This document shows positions 23,501-35,044 of a stretch of DNA of 64,000 nt, in pieces; position 1 is the stretch's first letter, and each line of letters begins with the position of its first letter. Location: contig JAKUHH010000396.1 of the NCBI GenBank assembly GCA_022701365.1, positions 609,917 to 673,916 of the forward strand. The letters run 5' to 3'. Under the pieces are notes generated by a model. That model was not told the DNA's origin and searched no databases. It saw only the letters and a list, made by a program, of their open reading frames with translations. This DNA is from Mycocentrospora acerina. Lineage: Eukaryota > Ascomycota > Dothideomycetes > Pleosporales. A program made the translations under genes and the position numbers.

Positions 23501-24940
23501 TTTAGTTACTAAAATAGTTATTTATAGTTAGCTTAATACTAGTATAATAAGACTTAATATAAGATATATTTCTAAAAGCTAACTGCTTAAGTAATACTTT
23601 TAAGAGCTACCTCTCTTAGAGAATTTATAGTATACTTTACTTAGGTACTTACTACTTAGTAATTTTAATACTAGAATAAATAAACTATACTATCTATAAT
23701 AAAGAGCTTATAGTAGTAGTTTAATATTTAAAAGCTTAGTTAGTAGAGCTAATAAGTATCTTATACTTTTTTTTCTGTTTTTACTAATAATAAGAACATA
23801 GTATACTTTATAACAGCTTAAGACTTAAGTAAAAGATAATACTAATAGTTAAAACTTTTCTTGTAATACTACTTTTACTTAATGTTTTACTTTTAATACG
23901 TGTTAACTCAACCTAAATCTCTAAGCTGTTATAAATAAGACTACTATACTTAAAAATACTTAAAAGTATAAGTTATTTAACTAATTAGTATAGTAGCAGG
24001 ATATATCTTTAAACCCTTAATAATAAGAAAAAGTTTACTATACCTTTATTAATAGATAAAAAAATATAAAAAATATAAAAGAAGCTATTTAATATTATAT
24101 TTTATTTTTAATATGCTAAATAGTAGTAGTATAAGAAGAATAAAATTTCCTACTAGATACTAAGATACTCTAGTAGATTAGTAATAATAGTAGTAGTGTA
24201 TATAAGATAATACTTTAGAAGAGAGTTATTGAAGTCTTATTCTAAGAACTATTAATTATAATAATTATTTAATAAGCTTATAAGTTAAATGTTACTAGCT
24301 ACTTAAAGAAAAATACTATATTATATATTATCTACTATTACTAATACTAAATTAGTAAAGTAAAAGATATAACTTAATATATAAAGAACTGCTACTATTA
24401 TTAAGCATAAATCTCTTAAAAGAAATACTAAAGACTTCTTTACCTCTTCTTAATTATAAATAAATAATAGTTATAAATCTTAATAGACATTATATTTAAC
24501 TTACTCTATAAAACAAATACTTTATTTTAGTATCTTTTAGTTATTATAGACTGCTTATATAAGTATATCTAGCTAGAGGTAATAATAGGTTTAACTTTAG
24601 AATATTTTACATAGGTCTTCTAAAATAACTAGAAGAGATTTTAAAGTTTCCTCTTATTTATTATTAAAGTTAGAGGTTTAGACTATTTAAGAAAAACCTA
24701 AATAATGCTGTATTTACTTATAAAAATTAACTAGCTACTCTTAATAGCTTATAACTTTTAAATAGAAAAAGGCATAAAGAAAATAAACTAAGAGGTCTAA
24801 GCTATTATATGCATAGTTATTAATTTTAAATAAATTAAGTAGCTATATTTACTACTAGCTTACTAACTTACTTTAAATAACTAAGACTTAATTATTCTTA
24901 GTGTTAGCTTAAACCTACTATTAAAAAGCTATACTATAGA
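20578..24940 (+). mobile_element. Decayed Ty3/gypsy-type LTR retrotransposon (gag-pol remains)
   Basis: Conceptual reading through RIP stops shows reverse-transcriptase blocks. Around 22860-22980 there is IDYYFLLLIRKTLYTL then KEAKQFIKVDICLVFNYLYIA, corresponding to the gypsy motif RYPLPLI-x-ETL...AK-x-F-x-K-x-D-x-x-x-AFN. A YLDD-like region is degraded near 23130. EVKYLSYII near 23256 matches the FLG-x-I block that precedes RNase H, followed by remnants of the SLxEFY segment. The upstream part, split by a solo LTR at 21428, is probably gag but shows no zinc knuckle. All frames are broken and the element is inactive. Its own LTRs were not identified. Confidence 0.7.
21428..21715 (-). mobile_element. 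Solo LTR, family A, inverted, with 5-bp target duplication
   Basis: Reverse-complement copy of 17999-18285, flanked by AAAGA at 21423-21427 and AAAGA at 21716-21720. The outer TG is mutated to TA at the left end (TATAAC), a RIP-type change. It sits inside the decayed gypsy element. Confidence 0.85.
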
Positions 24941-25260
24941 TACCCTCTACCAGATTGCAATCCTAATAGACTTAAATATATCTCTGTTACAGTCTTGAAT
25001 ATAGCTAAAACAAATCAGCTTTATTAAAGCACTAAGAAGCCTACCTAACGTATTTGCCAGCCTAACTTAAAAAACCTTACCAAGCTAGAAGAGGAGATAA
25101 CAGTTAAATGCATACTGGATTTAGATTAATAGAGATTTGCACTTATAGAGATTACCATGTACCATATAACTCATAAGCTGCTTGCTACATAAAAAAGAAG
25201 TTAAGTAAGTATTAACATGTTAAAGAACTATACTAAATATTCAAAGAGTTCTTTAATATT
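24941..25260 (+). pseudogene. Fot1/pogo-like transposase, N-terminal fragment
   Basis: Conceptual translation from about 25070 gives QPNLKNLTKLEEEITVKCIL then DLD, two stops and RFALIEI. This matches the conserved helix-turn-helix region of Fot1/pogo transposases (KLT-x-x-EEE-x-I-x-x-YILDLD-x-RGF-P). Stops replace S and R/G codons as RIP would do. The DDE catalytic part is not attached. Confidence 0.65.
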
Positions 25261-25799
25261 TCTTAATAAAGTTTAAAAATTAAAGGGCTTAGTATATTAA
25301 TTTAGTTAACCTAGTTTTTAGCGAGTGAGCTATACAAGCAAGTATTCTACCATACTAACTTTGCTTACCTTTACAAATTAATATCTTAATAATGTAATAA
25401 ACTGATATATAGATAATTATAGAGTAGATTAAGTAAAACTCTTAGTATCCTTTTTGCATATATATAAGTTATAGCTAGTCTCTCTACACTTTATGCAGCG
25501 CATAAGAGAATAGCAGCTATAGCTAGAATACTCTTCTATTTAACAATCTTAAAAAGTAATCTACTAATTAGCCTCTTATTAATACTCCTTACATATATAT
25601 ATATGCAATTTTTTTTCACTATTCATGCAATAATGCTGCCTTATTAGCTCTCTTAAGGCAGACAATCTAATTATGTATTAGCTTAGCAGAGAGCAATATT
25701 ACCTTAAACCCTATCTTTACATATTCATTTATCTAAATAAATAACGTTAGCAATATAATCTTTTCCTACTAAATATAATTATACTTTAATAATATTAAA
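25261..25799. other. AT-rich debris
   Basis: No protein reading recognised. A short TA/CA-rich simple tract lies near 25585-25620. Confidence 0.4.
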
Positions 25800-26720
25800 C
25801 TTTAAGCTTAAAAATATTACTTAGTGTATAAACCTCTTAGAGAGCATCTATAAAAGCAGCTAGAAGAGTAATTAGATAAAGCTGCATATTAAGCTTTTAT
25901 TAGAATAACATCTTGCTAGAGAGGCATAAGGCTTAGGCCTTAAAAGGCTAAGCAGATTTTTACTAATTTAATTAATTAAATAAACACATCTTTAAAGGCT
26001 AGCAAGAATTAAAGCTTTAAAATATAGTTAATATAGTAGTAGATTAGGCTCTTAACTTTGCAGCTTTCTATATGCTTTAAGAGTAAGAAGTAGCTAATAT
26101 TAAGTAGCTGCAGTAAGTAAGATAATAAAGGTAGTATATAGATTATATAGAAATTATATTTCCTATAAAGCTTTTAAAACTTATTTAAGTATTAGCTATT
26201 TAGCTATTAAAGATAAGGAGGCAATATATACTTATAATATAACTCTTAATATAATTGTTAACGTGCTTTAACTTTTTAATTCTTAGTTTATTATTTATCT
26301 AGCTATTATTACTAACTATAAAGACTAGTTATATACATATTGTTCTCTTTATACTAAGCAGATAAGTAACACTAGCTAGTAAAATAAAGAATAACAGGAC
26401 TAACTAGCCAGCAGTGTTAATTGCAGCAATTGCTGCTAACTACTTATAATTACTTAGCTAGGTAGCATTTAGCCTGCCTCTTCTCTCTAACCTTATTATA
26501 ATAAGCTAAGTTTTAATTTTACTTATTATAAAGCTTACTTTAAGAAACTTACAGATTTCTTTATTATAAATACTGCACTTTGCCTTTATCTCTTCTATAT
26601 ATTTAAACTAGCTTATAATTAGAGCTAAATCTATATAAAGAGCTTACTGCTTATTGAATGCTTAAATAAAATATAATATAAGGCTGTCTATATGCTTAAA
26701 AAAGTTGCATAGCTAGTAGA
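25800..26720 (-). pseudogene. Fot1/pogo-like DDE transposase fragment, RIP-mutated
   Basis: On the minus strand, 26470-26340 reads AAIAAINTAG with a following L/I-rich segment and SA-stop-YKENN. This is the block after the first catalytic Asp in Fot1-type transposases (WV-x-x-I-x-x-INA-x-G...HLSAWY). The same block is found on the plus strand in the element at 47148-48964. Stops are numerous. Confidence 0.65.
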
Positions 26721-27914
26721 TGCTAACCTAAATTTTAAAATAGAGAAGCATTATTTTGTTAGAATTTAATCTTTTTTTAATTTCTTTCTTCTCTCTCTGC
26801 TTCTATCTGCACTAGTGATAATTATTTTTAAGGTTGCTTCATATATTAATTTAGGGTATTAAGTACTTTTAGTTAGTAATAAATAATTAGTGAAACATAA
26901 TAGGTCATCGTAGTATAAAATTTACAATTTCTGCTAAGTAAATTCTTCTACTATAGCTTTCTAGATTGCTTGCAAGGTATATAAAAGTTATATTTGATTA
27001 AAGTGAACTTATTGCAGACAAAAAAGTTAGGGTAATTTACAACTTAATAGTTTCTACACTTTTAGTAATTTACTACAAAGTTATTCATTAAGTAGAAATC
27101 TTTGACTCTATAGTTGTTAATCTTAGAACTGTAAAATCTTTCTGTAGTAATACTACTTAAAGTAAATTTATAAGAAGTAGAACAAAGAACTTTAAGAAAC
27201 AGGGAAAAGTAGTAAATCGATAGGCTGTAAAAAGCATAAGAGAGGCCGTTGTTTAGAGGTAAAAAGTGCTTAAGTAAAGAAACTAATAGCGAAGGCAGTA
27301 GCAGCTGTAAAGTAGAAGATGAAGAAGAAGAAAGAGAAAGAGCATGTTAGCCTGCATGTGTGCAAGAACGTGAGCACTAAACTCCTATATAGTCTCTAAG
27401 TCCTATACTCCTAATAAAACAACAAGGTTCTCCTAGTTATTTGCTTACAGTTAGAAGCCTAGATCGGTTTAGCAATTGACAAAACAAGTCTATCTTTTCT
27501 ATCCTTTTCTATAGCTGCTAGTAACACCTAGCTACAGCTATGTATCTGTTTGTTATTAAATCTATAAATCCATCTTTTATGTGTTAAAGTACAACTATTA
27601 TCTCAACAATAAATTAACCAAATACAGACTTATAATTTTAAAGTACTACTCAGTAACCTAGCAATTTCTTAAGTAACTGATATCTTTAATAAACTAGGAG
27701 ACTCGAACGCATAGTATTAAATATGCTACCAAGGGCGTACGTAAACAGTACATAGAATTACGGTAATATTATACAACTTAAAGTGATTCTCCCTTAGCTT
27801 ATCGCTCTTTAGATACTAGTTATAAGCTAGGTAAAGCTAGAAGTAATATCTATGAGTAACGTAAATGGAGAAGAGCAGGTACTCTACATTAAGCTGCTCT
27901 CTAACTAAAGGTAA
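26721..27914. other. Repeat-derived region left of the SDR pseudogene
   Basis: Mixed AT-rich sequence. It holds one inverted copy of the dispersed family-B repeat (27340-27445) and otherwise unrecognised sequence. A homology break at 27920 marks where it interrupts the SDR gene. Confidence 0.45.
27340..27445 (-). repeat. Dispersed repeat family B, inverted copy
   Basis: The reverse complement contains AACCTTGTTGTTTTATTAGG, AGTATAGGACTTAGAGACTA, TATAGGAGTTTAGTGCTCAC and ACATGCAGGCTAACA. This is collinear with 50876-51016, 46186-46290 and 42868-42955. Confidence 0.7.
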
Positions 27915-28617
27915 GAGCAGGCCAAGTTTTCAGCTAAATGTATCACTGCAGCTTTGGACATGGAATACCCGTAATTCGCTTGGTCCCCGAGGACGCCGAT
28001 GATTTGACCAGAAATTGACCCAGTTACGATAATGCGAGACGGCGGCTCGTGGCTTGCTCGGGTTTGTAGGAAAGGGGCAAACCTGTAGGTATTAGCAAGT
28101 AGCCTGTTGAAATAAAATTTACCCTGCATAACCAACTTTTTTATGACCAAAAATACGCTTTTTACGTTGAGGTCGTATACTTTGTCGAGTCCTATTTCTG
28201 GATGTGTATTGAAAGGCGCCCCCCAAGTAGTGCCTGCATTTGCGAACAGGATATCGACATGGTTGGTTGTCTTGGACAATTCAGTGTAGAATTGTTGAAT
28301 TTCTATTACTTTTGAGATATCTGCTGCAATGCCATAGGCATTAGACGCGGGTTTCTTGTTTGAGAGCGCGTTAAGCGCTTTGCAAGTAGCTTCATAGTCT
28401 GCCGCTTTACGTGATGTTATATAAACTTTGGAGCAACCAGCTTGAAGAAGACTACGATATTGATGTTAAAAAACTAATGATCGGTCTTTTTGTTAACATT
28501 CCCTGAGGCGACATGCAAGCCGAGTCCCCTGGATCCTCCTGTGACAACAGCCATGCGATCTTCTAGAGAGAATATTGATTCGAAAGCGTTCAGCTTTACG
28601 ACTTCATCAGCTGTCAT
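27915..28617 (-). pseudogene. SDR family oxidoreductase, 3'-truncated pseudogene
   Basis: The start at 28617 gives MTADEVVKLNAFESIFSLED, then a Rossmann motif TGGSRGLGLHVASG. After a short non-coding gap the frame resumes with LLQAGCSKVYITSRKAADYE and the NAG motif (HVDILFANAGTTWGAPF). A 54-bp intron (GTTGGT donor) separates VIKK from FAPFLQTRASHE. The active-site Ser is in RIIVTGSISG and the Tyr/Lys in NYGYSMSKAAV. The reading stops four codons after AENLA, where family members continue with roughly 80 more residues (VELGP... and the C-terminal helices). Sequence beyond 27920 is repeat DNA, so the 3' end was lost. The intron after ASG appears to have GA instead of a GT donor. The product would lack the substrate-binding end. 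Confidence 0.75.
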
Positions 28618-29975
28618 CTTATAGGATTTTAAAGAAATCTCATCAAATTTGAAGTGTCCAAAGGAGTATATAAGTTGATAGATAAATCAGCCGAGGTCTG
28701 TTGAAGTCTGAGGTTATGTTTACCGCAATTAGAAAGTATTGCCAGTTGCACACAAGGAGACTAACCTTATTTGAGAAAAGCTTCTTATTCAAGTGAGAAG
28801 ATTTTTTGTTCGGTTCTCTAATCATGTGATTAGGGCCTCTGGCAAGTCAGGTCACCTCCGGAAATGTCAATCGTGAAGAGATAATTGCATAGAATATCAG
28901 CAGAGTGGTATTGATTACCGTAGGTAATTGGTGTGCGAGTGCATGTTAGTCAAAAGAAGAGTAATAAAAACTTGCCGTTTAAACTCCAGAGCAAACACAG
29001 TGATATTTGTCGAGGATCATATTAGATTTGTAGAGGAAGAGCATTAGGGTCTGGGAACTGGTGTCTTGTTAAAAATTGTAGAATCCTACTATTTTACCAC
29101 ATCCAGTTCCTAGTACTCGCATCAAAGAGCAGTGTTCTGATTCAATATAAGATGCCATAAAGCTTTTACGAACCAAATTTAATGGTCGTATAGTCTTCAA
29201 CTTCTTCATGAATTTTTGGAATTTGATTCCTTAAGGGTCCAGTGTATAAAATTCCTCTCCAATTAGGCAGTTCGAGAAGAAGTAATCGGAATGATGTAAA
29301 ATGTTTAAAATAATGTTAATTATTAGCCAGCCATTTTTTGGAACGGGTCCTGCACTCTTATAACAGAACTTCGCGAATGAAGAATCCCAGCCACAAGTAG
29401 ATAGGCATTCCCTCTCCCGAATAAAGATAACATCCGTATACTTTTTGAAGACCTTTATCTATCGTACTGCTTTTCAAGATTCAGGATTCTCTTACCGACC
29501 TTACTCTACTATTACTGTTGCTGACATGTTTCACCCAATCAGTAATACTTCTAACCAGTCTAGTTGCTCGTTTCTATACGCAAATATGCGCAATTTCGTT
29601 ATCATGGATAACTTGCTTTTCAACCATTTCTTTGATACTTCGTCGATGAAAATCTGTATGCTAGCATCCAATTAAATATCTCTTGGGTGTCACTGCAATA
29701 CCACAAGCAGTATAATTCATTCAATAGATTTGAACTAACAGTATACATTTAGAGCTACAACGGTACTTTCGCAATCGGGTCAACTATTCTTACTTCATTG
29801 TTGACATTACATGCAATGAAGAAAATAAGTCTACTTAGCATGATCTTTTCTAACATTACAAGTAGAGCCATGTTGAAGCAAAGAGAAGCACATACAAATT
29901 TCCTCTGTAGCAAACAATGATTCGTGTTTTGCACCACTACTGAGAGGGGAAGTATGATCGCGACCGCATATACTT
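28618..29975. other. 1.36-kb intergenic region
   Basis: Unique-looking AT-biased sequence between the SDR pseudogene start and the 3' end of the intact SDR gene. The short frame 29445-29675 has no recognisable motif and no supporting context. Nothing else was seen. Confidence 0.4.
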
Positions 29976-30743
29976 TTAAGTGAAACACATGCCTCCATTA
30001 GCGCAAATTGTGCTGCCCTGGACCCAACGACTACCCTCTTCACAGAGAAATGCAACGATCTGTGCAATATCGTCCGGTTGCGCAATCCGAGGCCCAGCAG
30101 GTGTAGAATCTACTCTATGCTGCCATTCCTGTATAACTTCATCAGGAGAATCTACCGTCCACATTTCGGTGTCGATTGGACCTGGGTTGACACAATTGAA
30201 GGTTGCATTGCACTTGTTGCTCAACTCCTGTGCCAGAACTTTTGTAGCTCCCTCCAGAGCCGCCTTCGACGCAACGTAAGGGCAGCCGTACGTTCCACCC
30301 ATTCGACCCATGACGCTCGAAATATTGACTACCCTAGGTGCGGAGCCGAAGTGCGGTATGGCTTCCTTGACGAGGAAGATAGGAAACCGAACGTTGGTAT
30401 CCAGTACTTTGCTCCATTGAGCTATACTCATATCCTTGATTAAGACGTCGTCGCCTGCTGCAGCATTGTTGACAATGATGTCGATCGTTTTCCACGCGGC
30501 GACCGCAGCCTGAACAACCTGTTCTGGCGCATCGGGATCGGCTCCATTCGCCCTCACAGACCGCGAGTCATAACCATTTGCTTTCACGAGCTCAACAACC
30601 TCATCTGCCTTATCGACAGCAGTGTTATACGTGATTAAGACGTTTGCTCCACGTTTTGAAAGTTCCAGAGCAATTCCCCTGCCGAGACCTCTTGAACCTC
30701 CAGTGATAATAGCGTTTTTGCCGGCTAATGATTTGGGTGACAT
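29976..30743 (-). CDS. Short-chain dehydrogenase/reductase (classical, trihydroxynaphthalene/versicolorin-reductase-like)
   Basis: An intronless frame of 255 aa from the ATG at 30743. An upstream in-frame ATG at 30812 would add 23 residues lacking family similarity, so the shorter start is preferred. TGGSRGLGRGIA (14-25) binds the cofactor. The R/TYN segment after beta-2 (VLITYNT) lacks the NAD-specifying Asp, favouring NADPH. NNAAAG is at 92-97. The catalytic residues are S143, Y156 and K160 (YVASK). PGPIDTEM at 188-195 and a C-terminal GSTICANGGM are typical of fungal polyketide or alkaloid ketoreductases. It is transcribed away from the PhyH gene, with a 452-bp shared promoter. Reaction class (carbonyl/alcohol interconversion) is certain; the substrate is not. 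Confidence 0.92.
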   Translation of the reverse strand: MSPKSLAGKNAIITGGSRGLGRGIALELSKRGANVLITYNTAVDKADEVVELVKANGYDSRSVRANGADPDAPEQVVQAAVAAWKTIDIIVNNAAAGDDVLIKDMSIAQWSKVLDTNVRFPIFLVKEAIPHFGSAPRVVNISSVMGRMGGTYGCPYVASKAALEGATKVLAQELSNKCNATFNCVNPGPIDTEMWTVDSPDEVIQEWQHRVDSTPAGPRIAQPDDIAQIVAFLCEEGSRWVQGSTICANGGMCFT

Positions 30744-31195
30744 GATGAAACAAGAATGTGTTATCGAGTAAGCAAGTGATTGAGAATGCTTCGAGAAAGT
30801 AAAGAGGCTCAAAGTTTTGGGGTAATTATCATGAGTACGATTATCTATCTATTGAGCTTATCTCTTTAACACTGGGGGTGTGGTAAGCATATGAAGTATC
30901 CAAATGCATGATCATTCCAACTAAGGAAATACTTGACGACAATTAACAGCATTGCAGATCACAACTATAATGATTTAATTTGGTTAGATCATAATTCCTA
31001 TCATTTCCCAAACAAGAAACTTGACTCAATCGCTGTGACTGTGGAGCAGAGGCAGCATTTCTGGAAACCCGAGGCGATAAGATTTATAAACGTAAGTTCT
31101 TCAAATTGTGAGATCCAGCTTGTGTATATTCCAGTTCTACACCTCATTTCTCTGTCTCACTCAAAAAAATTCTTAACATAACATACTTGTGCAAC
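30744..31195. promoter_or_regulatory. Divergent promoter, SDR / PhyH
   Basis: 452 bp between the start codons of the minus-strand SDR and the plus-strand dioxygenase. It contains GCGATAAGAT at 31074-31083. The GATA core matches binding sites of AreA/NIT2-type nitrogen regulators, and the same ten bases occur in the permease/amine-oxidase promoter. No paired CGG motif was recognised. Confidence 0.5.
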
Positions 31196-32044
31196 ATGGC
31201 ATTGAAAAGACTATCAGCCAGCGCAGGCTCTGCTGCGATCCTCTCCGTTGTTCGTGACGATGGTGGAGTGATCATCGAAGGTTTTATCAGTCCAGAACAA
31301 GTCGAGCGTTTAAACAAAGACATCGATCCGGCGATAGCAAAGCTTGGAGCTGGTTCCACACATCACGATGGCTTTACTCAAGAATTTCACGGCTCAAACA
31401 CGAAACGCCTCACTAATCTTGTGGCGATAAGTTCGTCCTTTGGTCACGACATTCTGGATAAAGACTTGGTACACGAGATTAGCGAGGAGGTTTTTACTAA
31501 GGATTCAGGTACCTACTGGATGACTACCGCCCAAGTGATCGAAATCGGGCCGGGAAGCAAGCCGCAGCCGCTGCACCGTGATCAGATGCAGTTTCCAGTC
31601 TTCACGGAATTGGGGCCGAAGGGTCCCGAAGCATGCATCAACTTCCTTGTTGCCTTGACAGATTTCACGGAGGAAAATGGGGCCACGCGGGTCATTCCAG
31701 GAAGCCACAAGTGGCAAGATTTCCAAGATTACGGGAAGTTTGAGGATACTTTCCCGGTTGAAATGATGGCTGGAGATGCACTGCTCATTAGTGGAAAGGT
31801 GGTCCACGGAGGAGGCCCTAATAAGAGCAAAGATTTCTTGCGACGCGGTCTCGCCTTCACCTTCCAATGCTCTTACCTAACTCCAGAAGAGGCATACCCC
31901 TTCATCGTCCCAATGGAAGCGGCGAAGAAGCTCAGCACTCGTGCACAGAAAATGATCGCTTTCAGGTCGCAATTTCCCAAGGACTGCCCCGGTTTGTGGC
32001 AACACAACTATTCCGAGTTGGCAAACCACATAGGCTTAACTTAA
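31196..32044 (+). CDS. Phytanoyl-CoA dioxygenase (PhyH)-family Fe(II)/2-oxoglutarate dioxygenase
   Basis: An intronless frame of 282 aa from the ATG at 31196. The iron ligands are H127 and D129 (LHRD) and H204 (VVHGGGPN). R216 or R217 (LRRGLAF) is placed to bind the 2-oxoglutarate carboxylate. The segment VALTDFTEENGATRVIPGSH is highly typical of fungal secondary-metabolite PhyH enzymes such as those of fumitremorgin, ergot-alkaloid and meroterpenoid pathways, which hydroxylate, desaturate or form endoperoxides. No signal or targeting sequence is evident, so the enzyme is probably cytosolic. Neighbours are a divergent SDR and a co-oriented Zn2Cys6 regulator 428 bp downstream. The substrate is unknown. 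Confidence 0.92.
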   Translation: MALKRLSASAGSAAILSVVRDDGGVIIEGFISPEQVERLNKDIDPAIAKLGAGSTHHDGFTQEFHGSNTKRLTNLVAISSSFGHDILDKDLVHEISEEVFTKDSGTYWMTTAQVIEIGPGSKPQPLHRDQMQFPVFTELGPKGPEACINFLVALTDFTEENGATRVIPGSHKWQDFQDYGKFEDTFPVEMMAGDALLISGKVVHGGGPNKSKDFLRRGLAFTFQCSYLTPEEAYPFIVPMEAAKKLSTRAQKMIAFRSQFPKDCPGLWQHNYSELANHIGLT

Positions 32045-32472
32045 TAGTAGTTCGGATTCGAGCAGAATGCGAGAATTTGAGATCATGAAATGAGTACGGA
32101 TTTGACTACAAAAATAACAGCGAGATAGTCCATCAATTTCATACGGTAGGTCTCGTCATCATAGATGTATAGCCACCATATGCGGCTTGATGTGGGTTAG
32201 TGCAGTCACAACGGATGGAAGCTTATCTTCAAAAATATGATGAACTCTGATCTCCTCCATACTAGTCCGAAAGTCGTTAAAGCGTCGCAAATAACTGCCG
32301 TTTGTAGTAATTTTATCCCATGATGTCGATCGTGCACATGACTCACTCTTTGCCTCAGATTCGTCTATATTTTTTGATCCAGTGAATCTGTATTGACAGA
32401 GTCAATAACTATTTGCATTGTGCCTGCCTACCTACACACACACACATATTAAAATAACATAAACAGCCAGCC
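32045..32472. promoter_or_regulatory. Intergenic region upstream of Zn2Cys6 regulator
   Basis: 428 bp holding the PhyH 3' end and the regulator promoter. A short CA repeat lies at about 32432-32447. No gene was seen. Confidence 0.45.
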
Positions 32473-34936
32473 ATGAACAAAAGAGCACCGCGATCAAGAA
32501 GTATGTTTCAACCTGCTTTGCAATCAAACACCGCACAGCTGATACTGCTTAGATGGATGTGCAAAGTGCAAAGATCGTGTCAGTTTGGAACGTGGCGTGC
32601 CTTGTTATAGCGATATAAAACTGATTCAACTTCAGCGACTCAAATGTGACGAGACCCGGCCAGCATGCCATCGGTGCCAACAACGGAACTTGACGTGCCC
32701 GGGATATACGAGGGTTGTGCGCTGGTCGGACAAACACGAGTTACACAATACCATCGGAGGTGGGACACTAAAGAACTCAGCCAAGCACGTCGAAGCCCAG
32801 CAGTCTTCGATATCCAGCGATTCTTCTCCGTCCGTCGTGCAAAACCCGTCACCGACATTCCTGCACTTTTCCACGCCTCCTGTAGGACCCCTTGGACTGA
32901 GTGATGATGCATCAGTGGATAATTTCGCAGCGTGGTCGGATACTACTCAGCTCAGCATGGACGATGCGACAGCTATCAGTGTATTTAGACCAGACATGGC
33001 CTTTCATGCCGATCTCGCCAATGAAGAGTTCTGGAATGCTTTGACCGTCCCGTGGTTTTCTGAATTCCGCGATTGCAATGTACAGCTGGAGTCCACATCC
33101 GGATCAAATGACGTTGAAAGTCACATACCTGAAGCGCGCGGGGAACATGTAGATGTGCACCAGGGACAGGAAGGTCCATCTCAAACAGAATTTGCGGTGA
33201 ATAATGATGATGCGGAAAAACTACTGCAACACTACTTTTCCGACGTGTGCCGTATTAATTCCATCTTTGACTCACCAGAAAACCCTCTCCGATACCTGGT
33301 TGATCGCTATGTTCGACAATCGCCACTCGTTCGAAATTGCGTGCTTGGTATATTCGCTGTACATCTGATGCAAGGCAATGACCAGTTGCAACGCCAAGTG
33401 ATTGATTATCATTCAGCGGCGATCAACTGTTTAGCTAGAGCCGTTCAGGATGTAGACAATTCTCCATCCCCACGAGAATCGGCTGCTGCGAGACATTCCG
33501 GATCATCATCACCTAGAAAATATTCTGCGTCTTCAACACGGGCTGAGCATCTGCAGGGTGTGCTATTGGCACTATTGCTAATTGGAGTTTCTGCTGTAAG
33601 TGTCTTTTGAATTTTTTAGATTATTATTCCAGATCGTGGATAAATATTGTTTCGATCGCGCAGTCATCTCTTTTCCATCAAGCCTGTTTGCTCCCACCGA
33701 CAGAATTATCCTCTCGGTTGCGGTTGCCATCGTATCGCCTCGCGTTAGTAGCTCCACTCACTAAATGTGTGATAGTCGTGGCTAGATCCTTCTTGTGTTG
33801 GCATAACCCATCTGCTGACCGCACGTCTCTTGTTTAGTAAGTGGGCTATTGCTACTGCGGACGCGTCCAATTGCAAAATCCCAGATATTAGTACTGATCG
33901 TGAAGCAAGCTTCATCGTTGGTGCGATGGCGTATTGGGAGTCAACTATATCATTCGTTGTTGATCAGCCGTTAAATTCTGTTGACTATCTATTGCCTTTT
34001 TGCCAAAACGCTTATTCTAAGAACGTGTTTCCGAATCCGTGGACCGGAATCAGCACCCCTATCTTCATAGTTCTGGCTCGTACAGGAATCTGCGTACGCC
34101 AAAAACATGCCGTGATGAAGCTGCAGAGTCTCGGCTGGGCCACAGATGTTTACGAGAACATGTTGGAGAAGGTCTTGGAAACTGCTACAGAAATTGCCCA
34201 ATTTTCAATCTCTTATTCGCCACCTGCCCGAAGTCAAGTACAGGCGCACATATCGTTGAACGAAGTCTACTTTGACTTGGAAAGTCTTGCTCAAATCTAT
34301 AAATTAGCAACTCTTCTCGAAATTTACCGATCCTTCCCGGAGATAGCATACAATACAAACGCAGCAATGACGAGGATTGCTTCGGTGCCTTCACAGAATG
34401 ACAGTACAATCAACAGGTATACACAAAGTGTCACTTCAAATCCAACAGACCGACAGGAAAAACTTCTATTCCGAATGGCAATAGATCTGCTTGGGTTGAT
34501 AAAAGAGACCAAAGATTTTCAAGCAACTAGTCTCGCGCATACGTTGGCGATCCTCATCAGTGGGAGCACACTGTATTGCTCATCAACAGAAGGTTTTCCG
34601 ACACAGAGCCCGATCAGTACAACAGCTTATCTAACGCATCAAATTGATGATCTTCTTCATGTAATCAACATGCGACCTTCGATCGTTAAGAGTTGGCGTA
34701 CCTTTGTGCATCAAAGGATACAATCTAACGCAGAATTTGTGGGGTTGGATTCATTTAAAAGGGTACAGCTTCTCCTGGAGGAAATTTGGTCACGGTTAGA
34801 TCAATCACATCAAAATAATTCACGTCTTCAGACTCAAGCAAAATCGAGAACATCTGCTACCAACCTCTGTAGTAGTAGACCATTACATTGGATGGATGTT
34901 ATGACGGAGTGCCGGCTGGAAACAATATTTGGATGA
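32473..34936 (+). CDS. Zn2Cys6 transcription factor (Fungal_trans_2-like), putative regulator of the island
   Basis: Four exons (32473-32500, 32553-32578, 32636-33595, 33776-34936) give 724 aa. The first two exons are tiny and complete the zinc cluster: cysteines 12, 15, 22, 29, 32 and 39, with KCKDRRLKCDETRPACHRC and NLTCPGY. A long Ser/Pro-rich linker follows, then a helical effector domain. The last intron is 180 bp. Its acceptor at 33775 is chosen because it joins LLALLLIGVSA to SWLDPSCVGITHLLTARLLF, the W...GI-x-HL-x-AR-x-LF pattern of this family. The C-terminus HWMDVMTECRLETIFG is also a family pattern. It stands between the PhyH/SDR pair and the permease/oxidase pair, so it may control both. 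It is convergent with the permease, with a 108-bp gap. Confidence 0.88.
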
Positions 34937-35044
34937 ATGAACACGATGGTACTGACGAAAAATCTAACAAATCGTTGTTGAGTTATGTCATTCGTAAATC
35001 CAGGTTCACATACTAACTACAATTCAGTTCAGAGGTTCCAAACA

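Noticed and set aside
29976..32044. Possible ergot-alkaloid cluster (OYE, SDR and PhyH resemble EasA, EasD and EasH)
   Set aside because: There is no dimethylallyltryptophan synthase, N-methyltransferase, catalase or EasE-like oxidase. The OYE is 17 kb away across a repeat block and keeps the reductase Tyr. All three are large families.
33607..33837. Open frame between the exons of the third regulator, considered as an additional exon
   Set aside because: Joining 33595 directly to 33776 gives GVSA-SWLDPSCVGITHL, which matches the family. The open frame lies wholly inside the 180-bp intron and cannot be joined in phase.
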